In this document: piece by piece, positions 1-6,536 of the stretch
Layout: every line of letters begins with the position of its first letter
Position numbering within the stretch: position 1 is the stretch's first letter
Source: Siphonobacter sp048595215
Lineage (GTDB): Bacteria > Bacteroidota > Bacteroidia > Cytophagales > Spirosomataceae
Direction of reading: 5' to 3'
NCBI RefSeq assembly: GCF_048595215.1
Contig: NZ_JBMDWJ010000179.1
Location: 1-8,928, forward strand
Length of the DNA stretch: 8,928 nucleotides
Program-made: the position numbers and the translations under genes
Notes under the pieces: generated by a model
The model's input: only the letters and a program-made list of their open reading frames with translations
What the model was told of the DNA's origin: nothing
The model's database searches: none

Positions 1-1
1 G

Positions 2-2722
2 CAAACCAAAGTGGGCAAACTGCCCAATGGGTTAACCTACTACATCCGCAAAAACGCCGAACCCAAGAACCGGGCTCACCTTATGCTAGCCGTGAAAGTG
101 GGAGCCATTCAGGAAGAGGATCCCGAAAACGGACTGGCTCACTTTACCGAGCACATGGCCTTTAACGGTACTAAGAATTTTCCTAAAAACGAACTCGTCA
201 GTTTTCTTCAGTCAAATGGCATCAAGTTCGGCGATGATCTCAACGCCTTTACCAGTTTCGAACAAACGGTATACTTTCTGCCCGTACCGACGGATTCGAT
301 GAAAGTGTTCTTACGAGCTTTTGATATCCTGGAAGACTGGTCACACGATCTGACCATGGACGAAACCGAAATCAACAAAGAGCGGGGCGTCATTCTGGAA
401 GAGCTACGGGGCGGCAAGGGAGCTTCCCAGCGGATGCGAGATGAGTACTTTCCCGTGATCATGAACGGCTCGAAGTGGGGCAAGCGGAACGTCATCGGTA
501 CGGAGGAAATCCTGAAAAACTTCAAACCCGAAACGATTCGTAACTTCTATAAAACCTGGTATCAACCCCAAAATCAGGCCATCATTGCCGTGGGCGATTT
601 TGACGTAGCTCAGGTTGAAAAGATCATCAAAGAGAAGTTTGGAGCCATTCCGGCGGCCACGAGTCCCAAACCCCTGGGTGAATTCCCGATACCGGCCAAC
701 AGTGATACCAAAGTGGCCATTGTAACCGATCAAGAACAGCCGTATACCATTGTTCAGATTCTGACGCGACTGCCCGAGTTGAAAGAAAAAACTTTCGCCG
801 ATACCCGCGAAAAAATCAAGCGGTCTTTGTTCAACCAGATGTTGAATAGCCGCTTACAGGAATTGACGCAAAAAGCCGATCCTCCATTCCAGTACGGGTT
901 TAGCTCCACGAGTAGCTTCCTAGGCAATTACGATTCCTTTGTAAGCGTAGTGGTTGCGAAAAACGGTGGTATTGAAAAAGGGCTGAAAGCGGTACTGGAC
1001 GAAAATGCTCGTGTGGCCAAATTTGGCTTTACGGCTACGGAGCTGGAACGGGCCAAGCAAAACCTGCTGACGGGTACCGAAAAACGCTTCAAGGAGAAAG
1101 ATAAAACCAAGTCGGAAGCATTTGCGATGGAGTACATGAATGACTTCATCAATGATGTACCTTCCATGGGCGTAGAGAAAAACTTTGAGTTCGTAAAAGC
1201 CGAATTGCCCGGCATTACGCTCGAAGAAGTGAATGCCTTACCTAAAACGCTGCTGACGAAGGAAAACCGGGCCGTTATTGTAATGGCTCCCGAAAAAGAC
1301 AAGGCAACGCTTCCCAAAGAAGCTCAATTGCTGGACTGGATTGATAACTCCGGGCAGAATGTAACGGCGTACGTGGATGAAGTCATCTCTAAGCCTTTGC
1401 TGGCGGCAGCACCCAAAGCGGGTAAAGTAACCGCCGAAAAGCAGATTCCCGAAATTGGTGTAACGGAGCTAACGCTTTCCAATGGACTGAAAGTAGTACT
1501 GAAACCCACGGATTTCAAAAATGACGAGGTCCTGTTCCGTTCCTTCAGCTTTGGCGGAACCTCCCTGTATCCCTTAGCCGACTACATCGACGCGGATCAG
1601 TCGAATGTGATTGCCGCCCAGGGTGGGGTAGCGGAGTTCTCAGCGACGCAACTCAAAAAGTACCTGACGGGCAAAGTGGCCAATGTTTCTACCTACGTGG
1701 GCGAACTGACGGAGGGTATGAATGGCTCTTTCTCACCCAAAGATGCTGAAACGGCTCTGCAACTCATCTACGCGAATTTTGTAATGCCCCGCAAAGACCC
1801 GGAAGTCATCAAAGGATATCTGGGGAATATGAAAGATGAGCTGGAGCAGAAATTCGCAACTCCCGATCCGCAGGGCGTCTTTTTCGATACACTTTCTGCA
1901 GTATTGCATGGCTATAACCCCCGCTATATGCCCATGAAGCCCGCCGATGTGGATAAAATCAACGTGGATAAAGCGATGCGTATCTACAAAGAACGCTTTG
2001 CGAATGCTTCGGATTTTACCTTCTTCTTCGTCGGAAATTTCAAGGTTGACGAATTCAAACCGCTGTTGGAAAAATACCTGGGTAGTTTGCCCAGTACGGG
2101 TAAAAAGGAAACGTACAAAGACCTGAACATTCGTCCGCTGAAAGGCAAAGTCATCAAAACCGTCTATCGCGGTATTGACGATAAGGCGGCGGCTCAACTC
2201 GTGTACTCCGGCGATTTTGTGTACACGCCCGAAAATGAAACCAATCTGAGTGCCATCGAAGAGATTCTGAACATCAAACTCATCGACGAAATTCGGGAAA
2301 AGGAAAGTGGCGTATACTACATCTATGCCCAGGGCAATGCCGAAAAATTACCGAAACCTCGTTATTCGCTGAGCATTGGTTACGGTACCAATCCGGGTCG
2401 TATCGAGGAATTGGCTACCAAAACCCTGGCCATTCTGGAGGATATGAAGAAAAATGGACCTTCTCAGACGGATCTAGACAAGTACAAGATTGAAACCAAA
2501 CGCCAACTGGAAGTACAGATGAAAGAGAACCGTTTCTGGGCTAATAGTCTCTCTTCGAGCTACCAGAATGGAGAAGATCCCAAAGACGTACTGAAAGAAA
2601 TGAAGCTGGTCGATCAGGTAACCGTCGCTTCGGTAAAAGCCATGGCTGCCAAGGTATTCGGTGGTAATCTGATTAAAGCCGTACTGCTGCCCGAGAAAAA
2701 GCAGGCCACGAGTAGTAAATAA
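2..2722 (+). CDS. M16 family zinc metalloprotease (PqqL-like insulinase family), 5' truncated by window edge
   Basis: This is a two-domain M16 (pitrilysin/insulinase) zinc protease, probably periplasmic or envelope-bound. The frame is open from base 2; the GTG at base 11 is only an internal valine codon, so the true start and a probable signal peptide lie upstream. Numbering from that valine, the inverted zinc motif HFTEH is at residues 44-48 (H44 and H48 bind zinc, E47 is the catalytic base). The third ligand is probably E124 in NKERGVI, 76 residues after H48, which is the family spacing. An ADTREKIKR-type first-domain core follows. The second, non-catalytic M16 half begins near residue 483 (TELTLSNGLKVVLKP) and runs to the C-terminus. 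Full-length relatives are roughly 930-950 residues, so only a few dozen residues are missing. The substrate cannot be read from the sequence. A terminator follows directly and no partner gene is visible. Confidence 0.93.
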   Translation, partial: QTKVGKLPNGLTYYIRKNAEPKNRAHLMLAVKVGAIQEEDPENGLAHFTEHMAFNGTKNFPKNELVSFLQSNGIKFGDDLNAFTSFEQTVYFLPVPTDSMKVFLRAFDILEDWSHDLTMDETEINKERGVILEELRGGKGASQRMRDEYFPVIMNGSKWGKRNVIGTEEILKNFKPETIRNFYKTWYQPQNQAIIAVGDFDVAQVEKIIKEKFGAIPAATSPKPLGEFPIPANSDTKVAIVTDQEQPYTIVQILTRLPELKEKTFADTREKIKRSLFNQMLNSRLQELTQKADPPFQYGFSSTSSFLGNYDSFVSVVVAKNGGIEKGLKAVLDENARVAKFGFTATELERAKQNLLTGTEKRFKEKDKTKSEAFAMEYMNDFINDVPSMGVEKNFEFVKAELPGITLEEVNALPKTLLTKENRAVIVMAPEKDKATLPKEAQLLDWIDNSGQNVTAYVDEVISKPLLAAAPKAGKVTAEKQIPEIGVTELTLSNGLKVVLKPTDFKNDEVLFRSFSFGGTSLYPLADYIDADQSNVIAAQGGVAEFSATQLKKYLTGKVANVSTYVGELTEGMNGSFSPKDAETALQLIYANFVMPRKDPEVIKGYLGNMKDELEQKFATPDPQGVFFDTLSAVLHGYNPRYMPMKPADVDKINVDKAMRIYKERFANASDFTFFFVGNFKVDEFKPLLEKYLGSLPSTGKKETYKDLNIRPLKGKVIKTVYRGIDDKAAAQLVYSGDFVYTPENETNLSAIEEILNIKLIDEIREKESGVYYIYAQGNAEKLPKPRYSLSIGYGTNPGRIEELATKTLAILEDMKKNGPSQTDLDKYKIETKRQLEVQMKENRFWANSLSSSYQNGEDPKDVLKEMKLVDQVTVASVKAMAAKVFGGNLIKAVLLPEKKQATSSK

Positions 2723-2740
2723 GGGAAAATTCAGTACCCT

Positions 2741-2790
2741 AAAGAGCCGGATGAATGGAAGCATTGCCTACCCATTCGTCCGGCTTTTCT
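2741..2790 (+). terminator. Rho-independent terminator after the M16 protease gene
   Basis: A 14-bp stem pairs AGCCGGATGAATGG (2745-2758) with CCATTCGTCCGGCT (2772-2785). All positions are Watson-Crick except one U-G wobble, and the loop is 13 nt. The base of the stem extends through A-U pairs into the T-run TTTT that follows. It starts about 20 bases after the stop codon, so the protease transcript should end here. Confidence 0.85.
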
Positions 2791-2853
2791 CTTAAATTTT
2801 ATAGAAACTAGAGGGTAAATCTTGCCGGAGACCGTCTATTCGAAACATGCGGG

Positions 2854-2881
2854 TTGTTCTTCTAAACCTTAATTACCTCTT
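2854..2881 (+). promoter_or_regulatory. Weak candidate promoter for the MFS transporter gene
   Basis: TTG (2854-2856) is followed after 17 bases by TACCTCTT (2874-2881). This partly resembles the Bacteroidota sigma-A pattern TTTG plus TAnnTTTG, with two mismatches in the six fixed bases of the second box. It sits 16 bases before the start codon, and a promoter is needed here because a terminator closes the gene upstream. The match is poor, so the exact location is a guess. Confidence 0.2.
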
Positions 2882-2896
2882 TACGCACCCAATGGT

Positions 2897-4225
2897 ATGA
2901 ATATGAATCCTACACAGGTAAGCGATCCCCTGGCGTCTACGAAAATGGGAAATTTCCGTTGGACGGTCGTGGCTTTACTCTTCTTCGCTACTACCATCAA
3001 TTACGTTGACCGTCAGATTATTGGGTTACTCAAGCCAACGCTGGAAAAAGAATTCAACTGGACGGAATCCGATTACAGTCTGATTGTAACCTTCTTTTCG
3101 GCCGCGTATGCCGTGGGCTTGCTGTTGTTTGGACGAATTGTCGATAAAGTAGGTACGAAGATGGGATATACCATTTCCATCATATTCTGGAGTATTGCGG
3201 CCATGTTACACGCCTTGGTAAGCAGTACGGCCGGTTTTATCACTGTACGGGTATTGTTAGGCTTAGGCGAGGCCGGAAACTTTCCCACCGCTATCAAATC
3301 CGTAGCGGAGTGGTTCCCTAAAAAAGAACGGGCATTGGCCACGGGAATTTTTAACTCCGGAGCAAACATCGGAGCCGTGGTAGCTCCTATTATGGTTCCC
3401 TGGATTTTAGGCGTTTACGGCTGGGAAGCGGCGTTTTTAGCGACTGGTGCCATCGGTTTTGTATGGCTGGTGTTCTGGTTGGTATTGTACGAAGTACCCG
3501 CTCGGAAGAAAAACATGGACCCCACCGAGTACGCTCACATTCACAGTGATAGCGATCTGGCGGCGGCTACGGCTGAAACCGAAGGTGGTTCCGTATCCTG
3601 GGGTCGTCTGTTGGGCATTCGACAAACCTGGGCTTTCATTTTTGGTAAAATGCTCACCGATCCCATCTGGTGGTTCTTCCTGTTCTGGTTGCCTTCGTAC
3701 TTTGCCGAACGCTTCCAGTTAGATTTGAAAAAACCGAGTCTGCCGTTGATCATCGTATATACGGCTACGACGATTGGTAGTATTGGTGGCGGTTATCTGT
3801 CGGGCTATTTTATCAAACGAGGTTTCCCCGTATTTAAAGCCCGTAAAACGGCGATGCTCATTTTTGCTTTGGCCGTCGTCCCCATCATCAGTGCTAAATA
3901 CATCAACGATATTTGGGTAGCCGTGGCCCTGATTGGTCTGGCAGCAGCCGCTCACCAGGCCTGGAGTGCGAATATCTTCACGACGGCTTCGGATATGTTC
4001 CCCAAACGGGCCGTTAGTTCAGTGGTCGGAATGGGTGGTATGGCCGGTTCCATCGGCGGTATGCTTTTCCCGATTCTGATTGGCTATCTGCTGGATTACT
4101 ACAAAGGACAGGGTAACATTGTCGCCGGGTACAACGTGGTGTTTATCATCTGTGGTTTTGCTTATCTGCTGGCCTGGGGTGCCATGCACATCTTCGCTCC
4201 TAAAATGGAAGAGGTAAAACTTTAA
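2897..4225 (+). CDS. MFS transporter, anion:cation symporter family, hexuronate (ExuT)-like
   Basis: This is an inner-membrane major facilitator of 442 residues, the usual length. It has a cytoplasmic N-terminus, about 12 hydrophobic segments and a charged central loop around residues 201-240. Markers of the ACS/ExuT branch are NYVDRQ at 35-40 at the end of helix 1, the motif-A loop GRIVDKVGTKMGY at 79-91, RVLLGLGEAGNFP at 118-130, FNSGANIGA at 152-160, and the second-half signature SDMFPKRAV...GMGGMAGSIGG at 365-388. Known members import galacturonate, glucuronate, glucarate or related organic anions with protons. No sugar-acid catabolic gene is nearby, so the substrate remains inferred from family only. 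The start is ATG 2897; an in-frame ATG at 2903 is an alternative, and neither has a Shine-Dalgarno sequence. Terminators on both sides suggest a single-gene transcript. Confidence 0.9.
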   Translation: MNMNPTQVSDPLASTKMGNFRWTVVALLFFATTINYVDRQIIGLLKPTLEKEFNWTESDYSLIVTFFSAAYAVGLLLFGRIVDKVGTKMGYTISIIFWSIAAMLHALVSSTAGFITVRVLLGLGEAGNFPTAIKSVAEWFPKKERALATGIFNSGANIGAVVAPIMVPWILGVYGWEAAFLATGAIGFVWLVFWLVLYEVPARKKNMDPTEYAHIHSDSDLAAATAETEGGSVSWGRLLGIRQTWAFIFGKMLTDPIWWFFLFWLPSYFAERFQLDLKKPSLPLIIVYTATTIGSIGGGYLSGYFIKRGFPVFKARKTAMLIFALAVVPIISAKYINDIWVAVALIGLAAAAHQAWSANIFTTASDMFPKRAVSSVVGMGGMAGSIGGMLFPILIGYLLDYYKGQGNIVAGYNVVFIICGFAYLLAWGAMHIFAPKMEEVKL

Positions 4226-4232
4226 GTTGCAT

Positions 4233-4256
4233 AAGCCAGTATTTTCCGGCTTTTTT
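4233..4256 (+). terminator. Possible weak first terminator after the transporter gene
   Basis: A 5-bp stem pairs AAGCC (4233-4237) with GGCTT (4248-4252), with a 10-base loop and a continuing T-run to 4256. It lies eight bases after the transporter stop codon. The stem is short, so it would be weak alone; it sits just before a much stronger hairpin and may form a tandem terminator with it. Confidence 0.3.
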
Positions 4257-4257
4257 G

Positions 4258-4291
4258 AAGGCGAATGAAACATCTTTCATTCGCCTTTTTT
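4258..4291 (+). terminator. Rho-independent terminator between transporter and SGNH hydrolase genes
   Basis: A perfect 13-bp stem pairs AAGGCGAATGAAA (4258-4270) with TTTCATTCGCCTT (4275-4287). The loop is the tetranucleotide CATC, and the stem runs into a T-run to 4291. It ends only 19 bases before the next start codon. Transcription of the hydrolase must therefore either begin very close to its ATG or rely on read-through. Confidence 0.88.
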
Positions 4292-4310
4292 CGTATTAAA
4301 ACCTTTTTGC

Positions 4311-4964
4311 ATGAAAACCAAGTCATGGTACGGATTGGTCTTAGCCCTTCTGGTTACGATTCAATCGTATGCTCAACAGCAATTTGAGAAGGAAATTCAG
4401 GCATTTGAAACGCAGGACCAGACCACGCCGCCGCCGAAAAATCCGATTCTGTTTGTGGGGAGTTCTACCTTTCGCCTGTGGTCGGACATGCAGGAGTCTT
4501 TTCCCGAGCAGCCCATTCTCAACCGGGGCTTTGGTGGTTCCACACTGACGGACGTCGTATACTACTATGATCGACTGATTCCCAAGTATAAGCCGAAACA
4601 AATCGTCATTTACTGCGGTGAAAACGACATCGCTACGGGTAAGAACGCTAAGAATACCTACCTGGAATTTTTCAGATTGTACGGAAAAATCCGCAAGGAT
4701 ATGCCCCGAGTACCCGTGATTTTCATCTCAGCGAAACCGGCTCCTTCCCGCTGGGACAAACGGGATGCCATGCAGGAATTCAACCGACTCGTCAGCTCTT
4801 TTCTGGACGGCGAAGAGGATGCCGATTACCTGGATGTATGGCCCGTAATGTTGAACGAAAGTCTACGTCCTGAACCCATCCTGTTCAAAGCCGACAGTCT
4901 CCACATGACGCCTGAAGGCTATCGCCGCTGGACCGAAGTGCTTAAACCTTTGTTAGTGGATTGA
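4311..4964 (+). CDS. Secreted SGNH/GDSL-family hydrolase (esterase/lysophospholipase-like)
   Basis: This is a 217-residue exported SGNH-fold hydrolase. A signal peptide is clear: a lysine-containing start, a hydrophobic core at residues 8-17, and a probable cleavage after A21 (SYA|QQQ). The four family blocks are present in order. The nucleophile block is ILFVGSST, with serine 52 in the catalytic place and serine 51 replacing the usual Asp of GDS. The block-II glycine lies in NRGFGGS at 71-77. GEND at 103-106 carries the oxyanion Asn105. DSLH at 195-198 carries the catalytic Asp195 and His198. Family members cleave ester bonds in lipids, acylated sugars or polysaccharide acetyl groups; the substrate cannot be chosen here. 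The length is typical for a single domain with no carbohydrate-binding module. It is flanked by a terminator upstream and a repeat region downstream, so it appears monocistronic. Confidence 0.9.
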   Translation: MKTKSWYGLVLALLVTIQSYAQQQFEKEIQAFETQDQTTPPPKNPILFVGSSTFRLWSDMQESFPEQPILNRGFGGSTLTDVVYYYDRLIPKYKPKQIVIYCGENDIATGKNAKNTYLEFFRLYGKIRKDMPRVPVIFISAKPAPSRWDKRDAMQEFNRLVSSFLDGEEDADYLDVWPVMLNESLRPEPILFKADSLHMTPEGYRRWTEVLKPLLVD

Positions 4965-4966
4965 AC

Positions 4967-5094
4967 AGTTTTCAGTTTTTGGTCTGCAGTTTTCAGTTAT
5001 AAGCTTGCAAATAAAACAGTGTAATGATCGCAGAATTTTCAGTTTACAGTTTAATAGGCGACCACTGAAAACTGTAAACCGAAAACTGTAAACT
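4967..5094. repeat. Intergenic heptanucleotide repeat patch (AGTTTTC/AGTTTAC and inverse)
   Basis: Seven-base units in exact register fill most of this gap. Cluster 1 (4967-5001) reads AGTTTTC, AGTTTTT, GGTCTGC, AGTTTTC, AGTTATA. Cluster 2 (5034-5054) reads AATTTTC, AGTTTAC, AGTTTAA. Cluster 3 (5067-5094) reads GAAAACT, GTAAACC, GAAAACT, GTAAACT, the reverse complements of the first units. Clusters 1 and 2 are in one orientation and cluster 3 in the other, separated by non-repeat spacers at 5002-5033 and 5055-5066. It starts three bases after one stop codon and ends 11 bases before the next start. The function is unknown. It resembles in style the short tandemly repeated heptamers described in cyanobacteria, though the sequence differs. 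Confidence 0.85.
5036..5085. repeat. Inverted repeat formed by heptad clusters 2 and 3
   Basis: TTTTCAGTTTACAGTTT (5036-5052) is complementary to AAACTGTAAACCGAAAA (5069-5085) at 16 of 17 positions, with a 16-base loop. A second register also works: AGTTTACAGTTT (5041-5052) pairs perfectly with AAACTGTAAACT (5083-5094). In RNA this could fold into a long AU-rich hairpin just upstream of the dehydrogenase start codon. There is no T-run after it, so it is not an ordinary terminator. Confidence 0.7.
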
Positions 5095-5105
5095 AAGCAA
5101 ACTTT

Positions 5106-6062
5106 ATGAACATTGTCTTACTAGACGGCTATACGCTCAATCCGGGTGATCTGGACTGGGCTCCGTTGGAGCAGCTGGGTTCTTTCCAGGTCTATGACCG
5201 CGTGAAGTCCGAAGAGGTGGTTGAGAAGGCGAAGGAAGCCGATATCCTGCTGACCAATAAAGCAAAGATTACCCGGGAAGTGCTGGAACAACTGCCCAAC
5301 GTAAAATACATTGGCGTGACCGCCACGGGGTACAACATCGTCGATACCGAAGCCGCCCGGGAACGGAGCATTCCGGTAACTAATGTGAGCGATTACAGCT
5401 CCCGGGCTGTAGCCCAGCACACCTTTGCCCTGATGCTGCATTTCACAAACGACGTGGCCCATTTGGGTGAATCGGTGCGAGCCAAGGTTTGGGCTCAGAA
5501 TCCGGATTTTTGCTATTCCTTCCAGCCGTTGACGGAGCTGTCCGGAAAAACACTCGGACTAGTGGGTTTTGGAAGTATTGCCAAACAGGTTGCTCAGATT
5601 GGTCATGCCTTTGGCATGCGTATTCTGGCCCATCGTCGGCACGCGAAACTTGAATTAACCCACCCCTACGTGGAAATGGCCAGTCTGGAGGACGTGTTTC
5701 GGGAAAGCGATTTCGTATCGCTGCATTGCCCGCTAACGCCGGAAACGCAGGGGCTGGTGAACGCCGAACGGCTGAGCTGGATGAAACCCACCGCTTTATT
5801 GATCAATACTGGTCGCGGTCCGTTAATCGTCGAGCAGGACCTGGCGGATGCCCTCAACGCGGGTACGATTGCCGGAGCGGGCTTGGACGTACTCTCCGTA
5901 GAGCCGCCCAGCCCGGATAATTCCCTGACCGAAGCTAAAAACTGCCTCATTACGCCACATGTAGCCTGGCTGGCTTTCGAAGCCCGGCGGCGGTTGCTCC
6001 AGATGGCAGCCGATAACATCCGTGCTTTCATAAACGGTACACCAATCAACGTGGTGAATTAG
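5106..6062 (+). CDS. D-2-hydroxyacid dehydrogenase, glycerate dehydrogenase/hydroxypyruvate reductase-like
   Basis: This cytosolic NAD(P)-dependent oxidoreductase interconverts a 2-keto acid and a D-2-hydroxy acid. It has 318 residues, normal for the family. The N- and C-terminal catalytic segments enclose the Rossmann domain at roughly 100-285. Residues seen: the nucleotide loop GLVGFGSIAKQVA at 151-163 (third glycine of GxGxxG replaced by Ala159), catalytic Arg237 in NTGRGPL, Glu266 in SVEPP, and His285 in TPHVAW, the full Arg-Glu-His triad. WAQNPDFCYSFQPLTEL at 129-145 resembles glycerate dehydrogenases, supporting hydroxypyruvate/glycerate as substrate, but this is inference. The second Rossmann strand ends RILAHRRHAK without the usual acidic residue, which points to NADPH rather than NADH. 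ATG 5106 is the only sensible start and has no Shine-Dalgarno. It appears monocistronic, with repeats upstream and a possible terminator downstream. Confidence 0.9.
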   Translation: MNIVLLDGYTLNPGDLDWAPLEQLGSFQVYDRVKSEEVVEKAKEADILLTNKAKITREVLEQLPNVKYIGVTATGYNIVDTEAARERSIPVTNVSDYSSRAVAQHTFALMLHFTNDVAHLGESVRAKVWAQNPDFCYSFQPLTELSGKTLGLVGFGSIAKQVAQIGHAFGMRILAHRRHAKLELTHPYVEMASLEDVFRESDFVSLHCPLTPETQGLVNAERLSWMKPTALLINTGRGPLIVEQDLADALNAGTIAGAGLDVLSVEPPSPDNSLTEAKNCLITPHVAWLAFEARRRLLQMAADNIRAFINGTPINVVN

Positions 6063-6077
6063 AAAGTGATACATGAC

Positions 6078-6119
6078 AAATCCGAAGAAAAGTCAACTAC
6101 TAGACCTTTCTTTGGATTT
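6078..6119 (+). terminator. Hairpin after the dehydrogenase gene, probable terminator
   Basis: AAATCCGAAGAAA (6078-6090) pairs with TTTCTTTGGATTT (6107-6119) over 13 bp with one G-U wobble. Three further pairs (GTC 6092-6094 with GAC 6103-6105) are possible inside the loop. It begins 15 bases after the stop codon. The sequence after it (ATTTATC) is T-rich but not a clean T-run, so termination efficiency is uncertain; it could instead be a processing or regulatory structure. Confidence 0.5.
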
Positions 6120-6134
6120 ATTTATCAATGGTAT

Positions 6135-6178
6135 AACTAGTGAATTAACTATTTTCGTAGATTTCCGAAAATTTCGGA
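6135..6178 (+). promoter_or_regulatory. Candidate promoter/operator region of the BlaI-M56 operon with two palindromes
   Basis: Two dyads lie just before the regulator gene. The first is TAGTGAATTAACTA (6138-6151), a 14-base palindrome with one mismatched pair; two of the three flanking pairs on each side also match in part. The second is TCCGAAAATTTCGGA (6164-6178), a perfect 7+1+7 palindrome ending three bases before ATG 6182. Between them TATTTTCG (6150-6157) matches the Bacteroidota -7 box TAnnTTTG at five of six fixed bases, but no good -33 TTG is seen at the right distance. BlaI-type repressors bind dyads in their own promoters, so autoregulation here is plausible. Neither dyad is the TACA/TGTA box known from staphylococcal BlaI/MecI. 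Confidence 0.45.
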
Positions 6179-6181
6179 TGT

Positions 6182-6535
6182 ATGGTTATGGAAAAATTGA
6201 CTCCCGCTGAAGAAACAGCCATGCTGACGCTCTGGCGATTAGAACGCGGTACCTTAGGCGTCATTCTGGAAGAAATGCCCGAGCCCAAACCGCATTACAA
6301 CACCCTGGCTTCTGCTTTTAAAAACCTGGAGAAAAAAGGGTACGTACTGTTTCGCCGATACGGAAATGTATACGAGTATTATCCGGCCGTAAGTCGCGAG
6401 CAAGTGGCGGATCGGATGGTAGAAGAGTACTTCGATGATTCGTACAAGAATCTAGTTACGCATTTTGCCAAGGAGCAAAAGATATCAGCTGATGACCTGC
6501 GGGAAATTTTATCCATGATCGAAAAAGGCCAATAA
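6182..6535 (+). CDS. BlaI/MecI/CopY-family winged-helix transcriptional repressor
   Basis: This is a cytosolic DNA-binding repressor of 117 residues, close to the usual 120-130 for the family. The N-terminal winged helix starts MEKLTPAEETAMLTLWRLE. The recognition helix is in PHYNTLASAFKNLEKKGYV (residues 37-55), matching the family pattern Y-N-T-L/V-x-x-x-L-x-x-L-x-x-K-G. The wing is LFRRYGNVYEYYPAVS at 56-71, and a helical C-terminal dimerisation tail follows. Members dimerise on operator dyads and are released when a partner M56 peptidase triggers their cleavage. The next gene is such a peptidase, starting one base after this stop, so the pair is co-transcribed and probably translationally coupled. 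Start choice is between ATG 6182 and in-frame ATG 6188; the latter gives the more usual MEKLT beginning. No target gene such as a beta-lactamase is adjacent. Confidence 0.92.
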   Translation: MVMEKLTPAEETAMLTLWRLERGTLGVILEEMPEPKPHYNTLASAFKNLEKKGYVLFRRYGNVYEYYPAVSREQVADRMVEEYFDDSYKNLVTHFAKEQKISADDLREILSMIEKGQ

Positions 6536-6536
6536 T

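Noticed and set aside
11..13. GTG at base 11 as the start of the M16 protease
   Set aside because: The frame is open to the window edge, the residues before it (QTK) read as part of the protein, and the signal peptide expected for the family is absent; the gene is truncated by the window.
1733..2197. 154-codon minus-strand open frame opposite the M16 gene
   Set aside because: It is antisense to a well conserved M16 domain with no recognisable motif or start signal; it is a composition effect.
2892..2900. Minimal ATG-GTA-TGA mini-frame whose stop overlaps the transporter's ATG
   Set aside because: It could be a two-codon upstream frame, but a nine-base match by chance is very likely and no ribosome binding site supports it.
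4965..5105. Reading the repeat patch as a CRISPR array
   Set aside because: Units are only seven bases, contiguous and in both orientations; there are no 25-40 base repeats with unique spacers and no cas genes.
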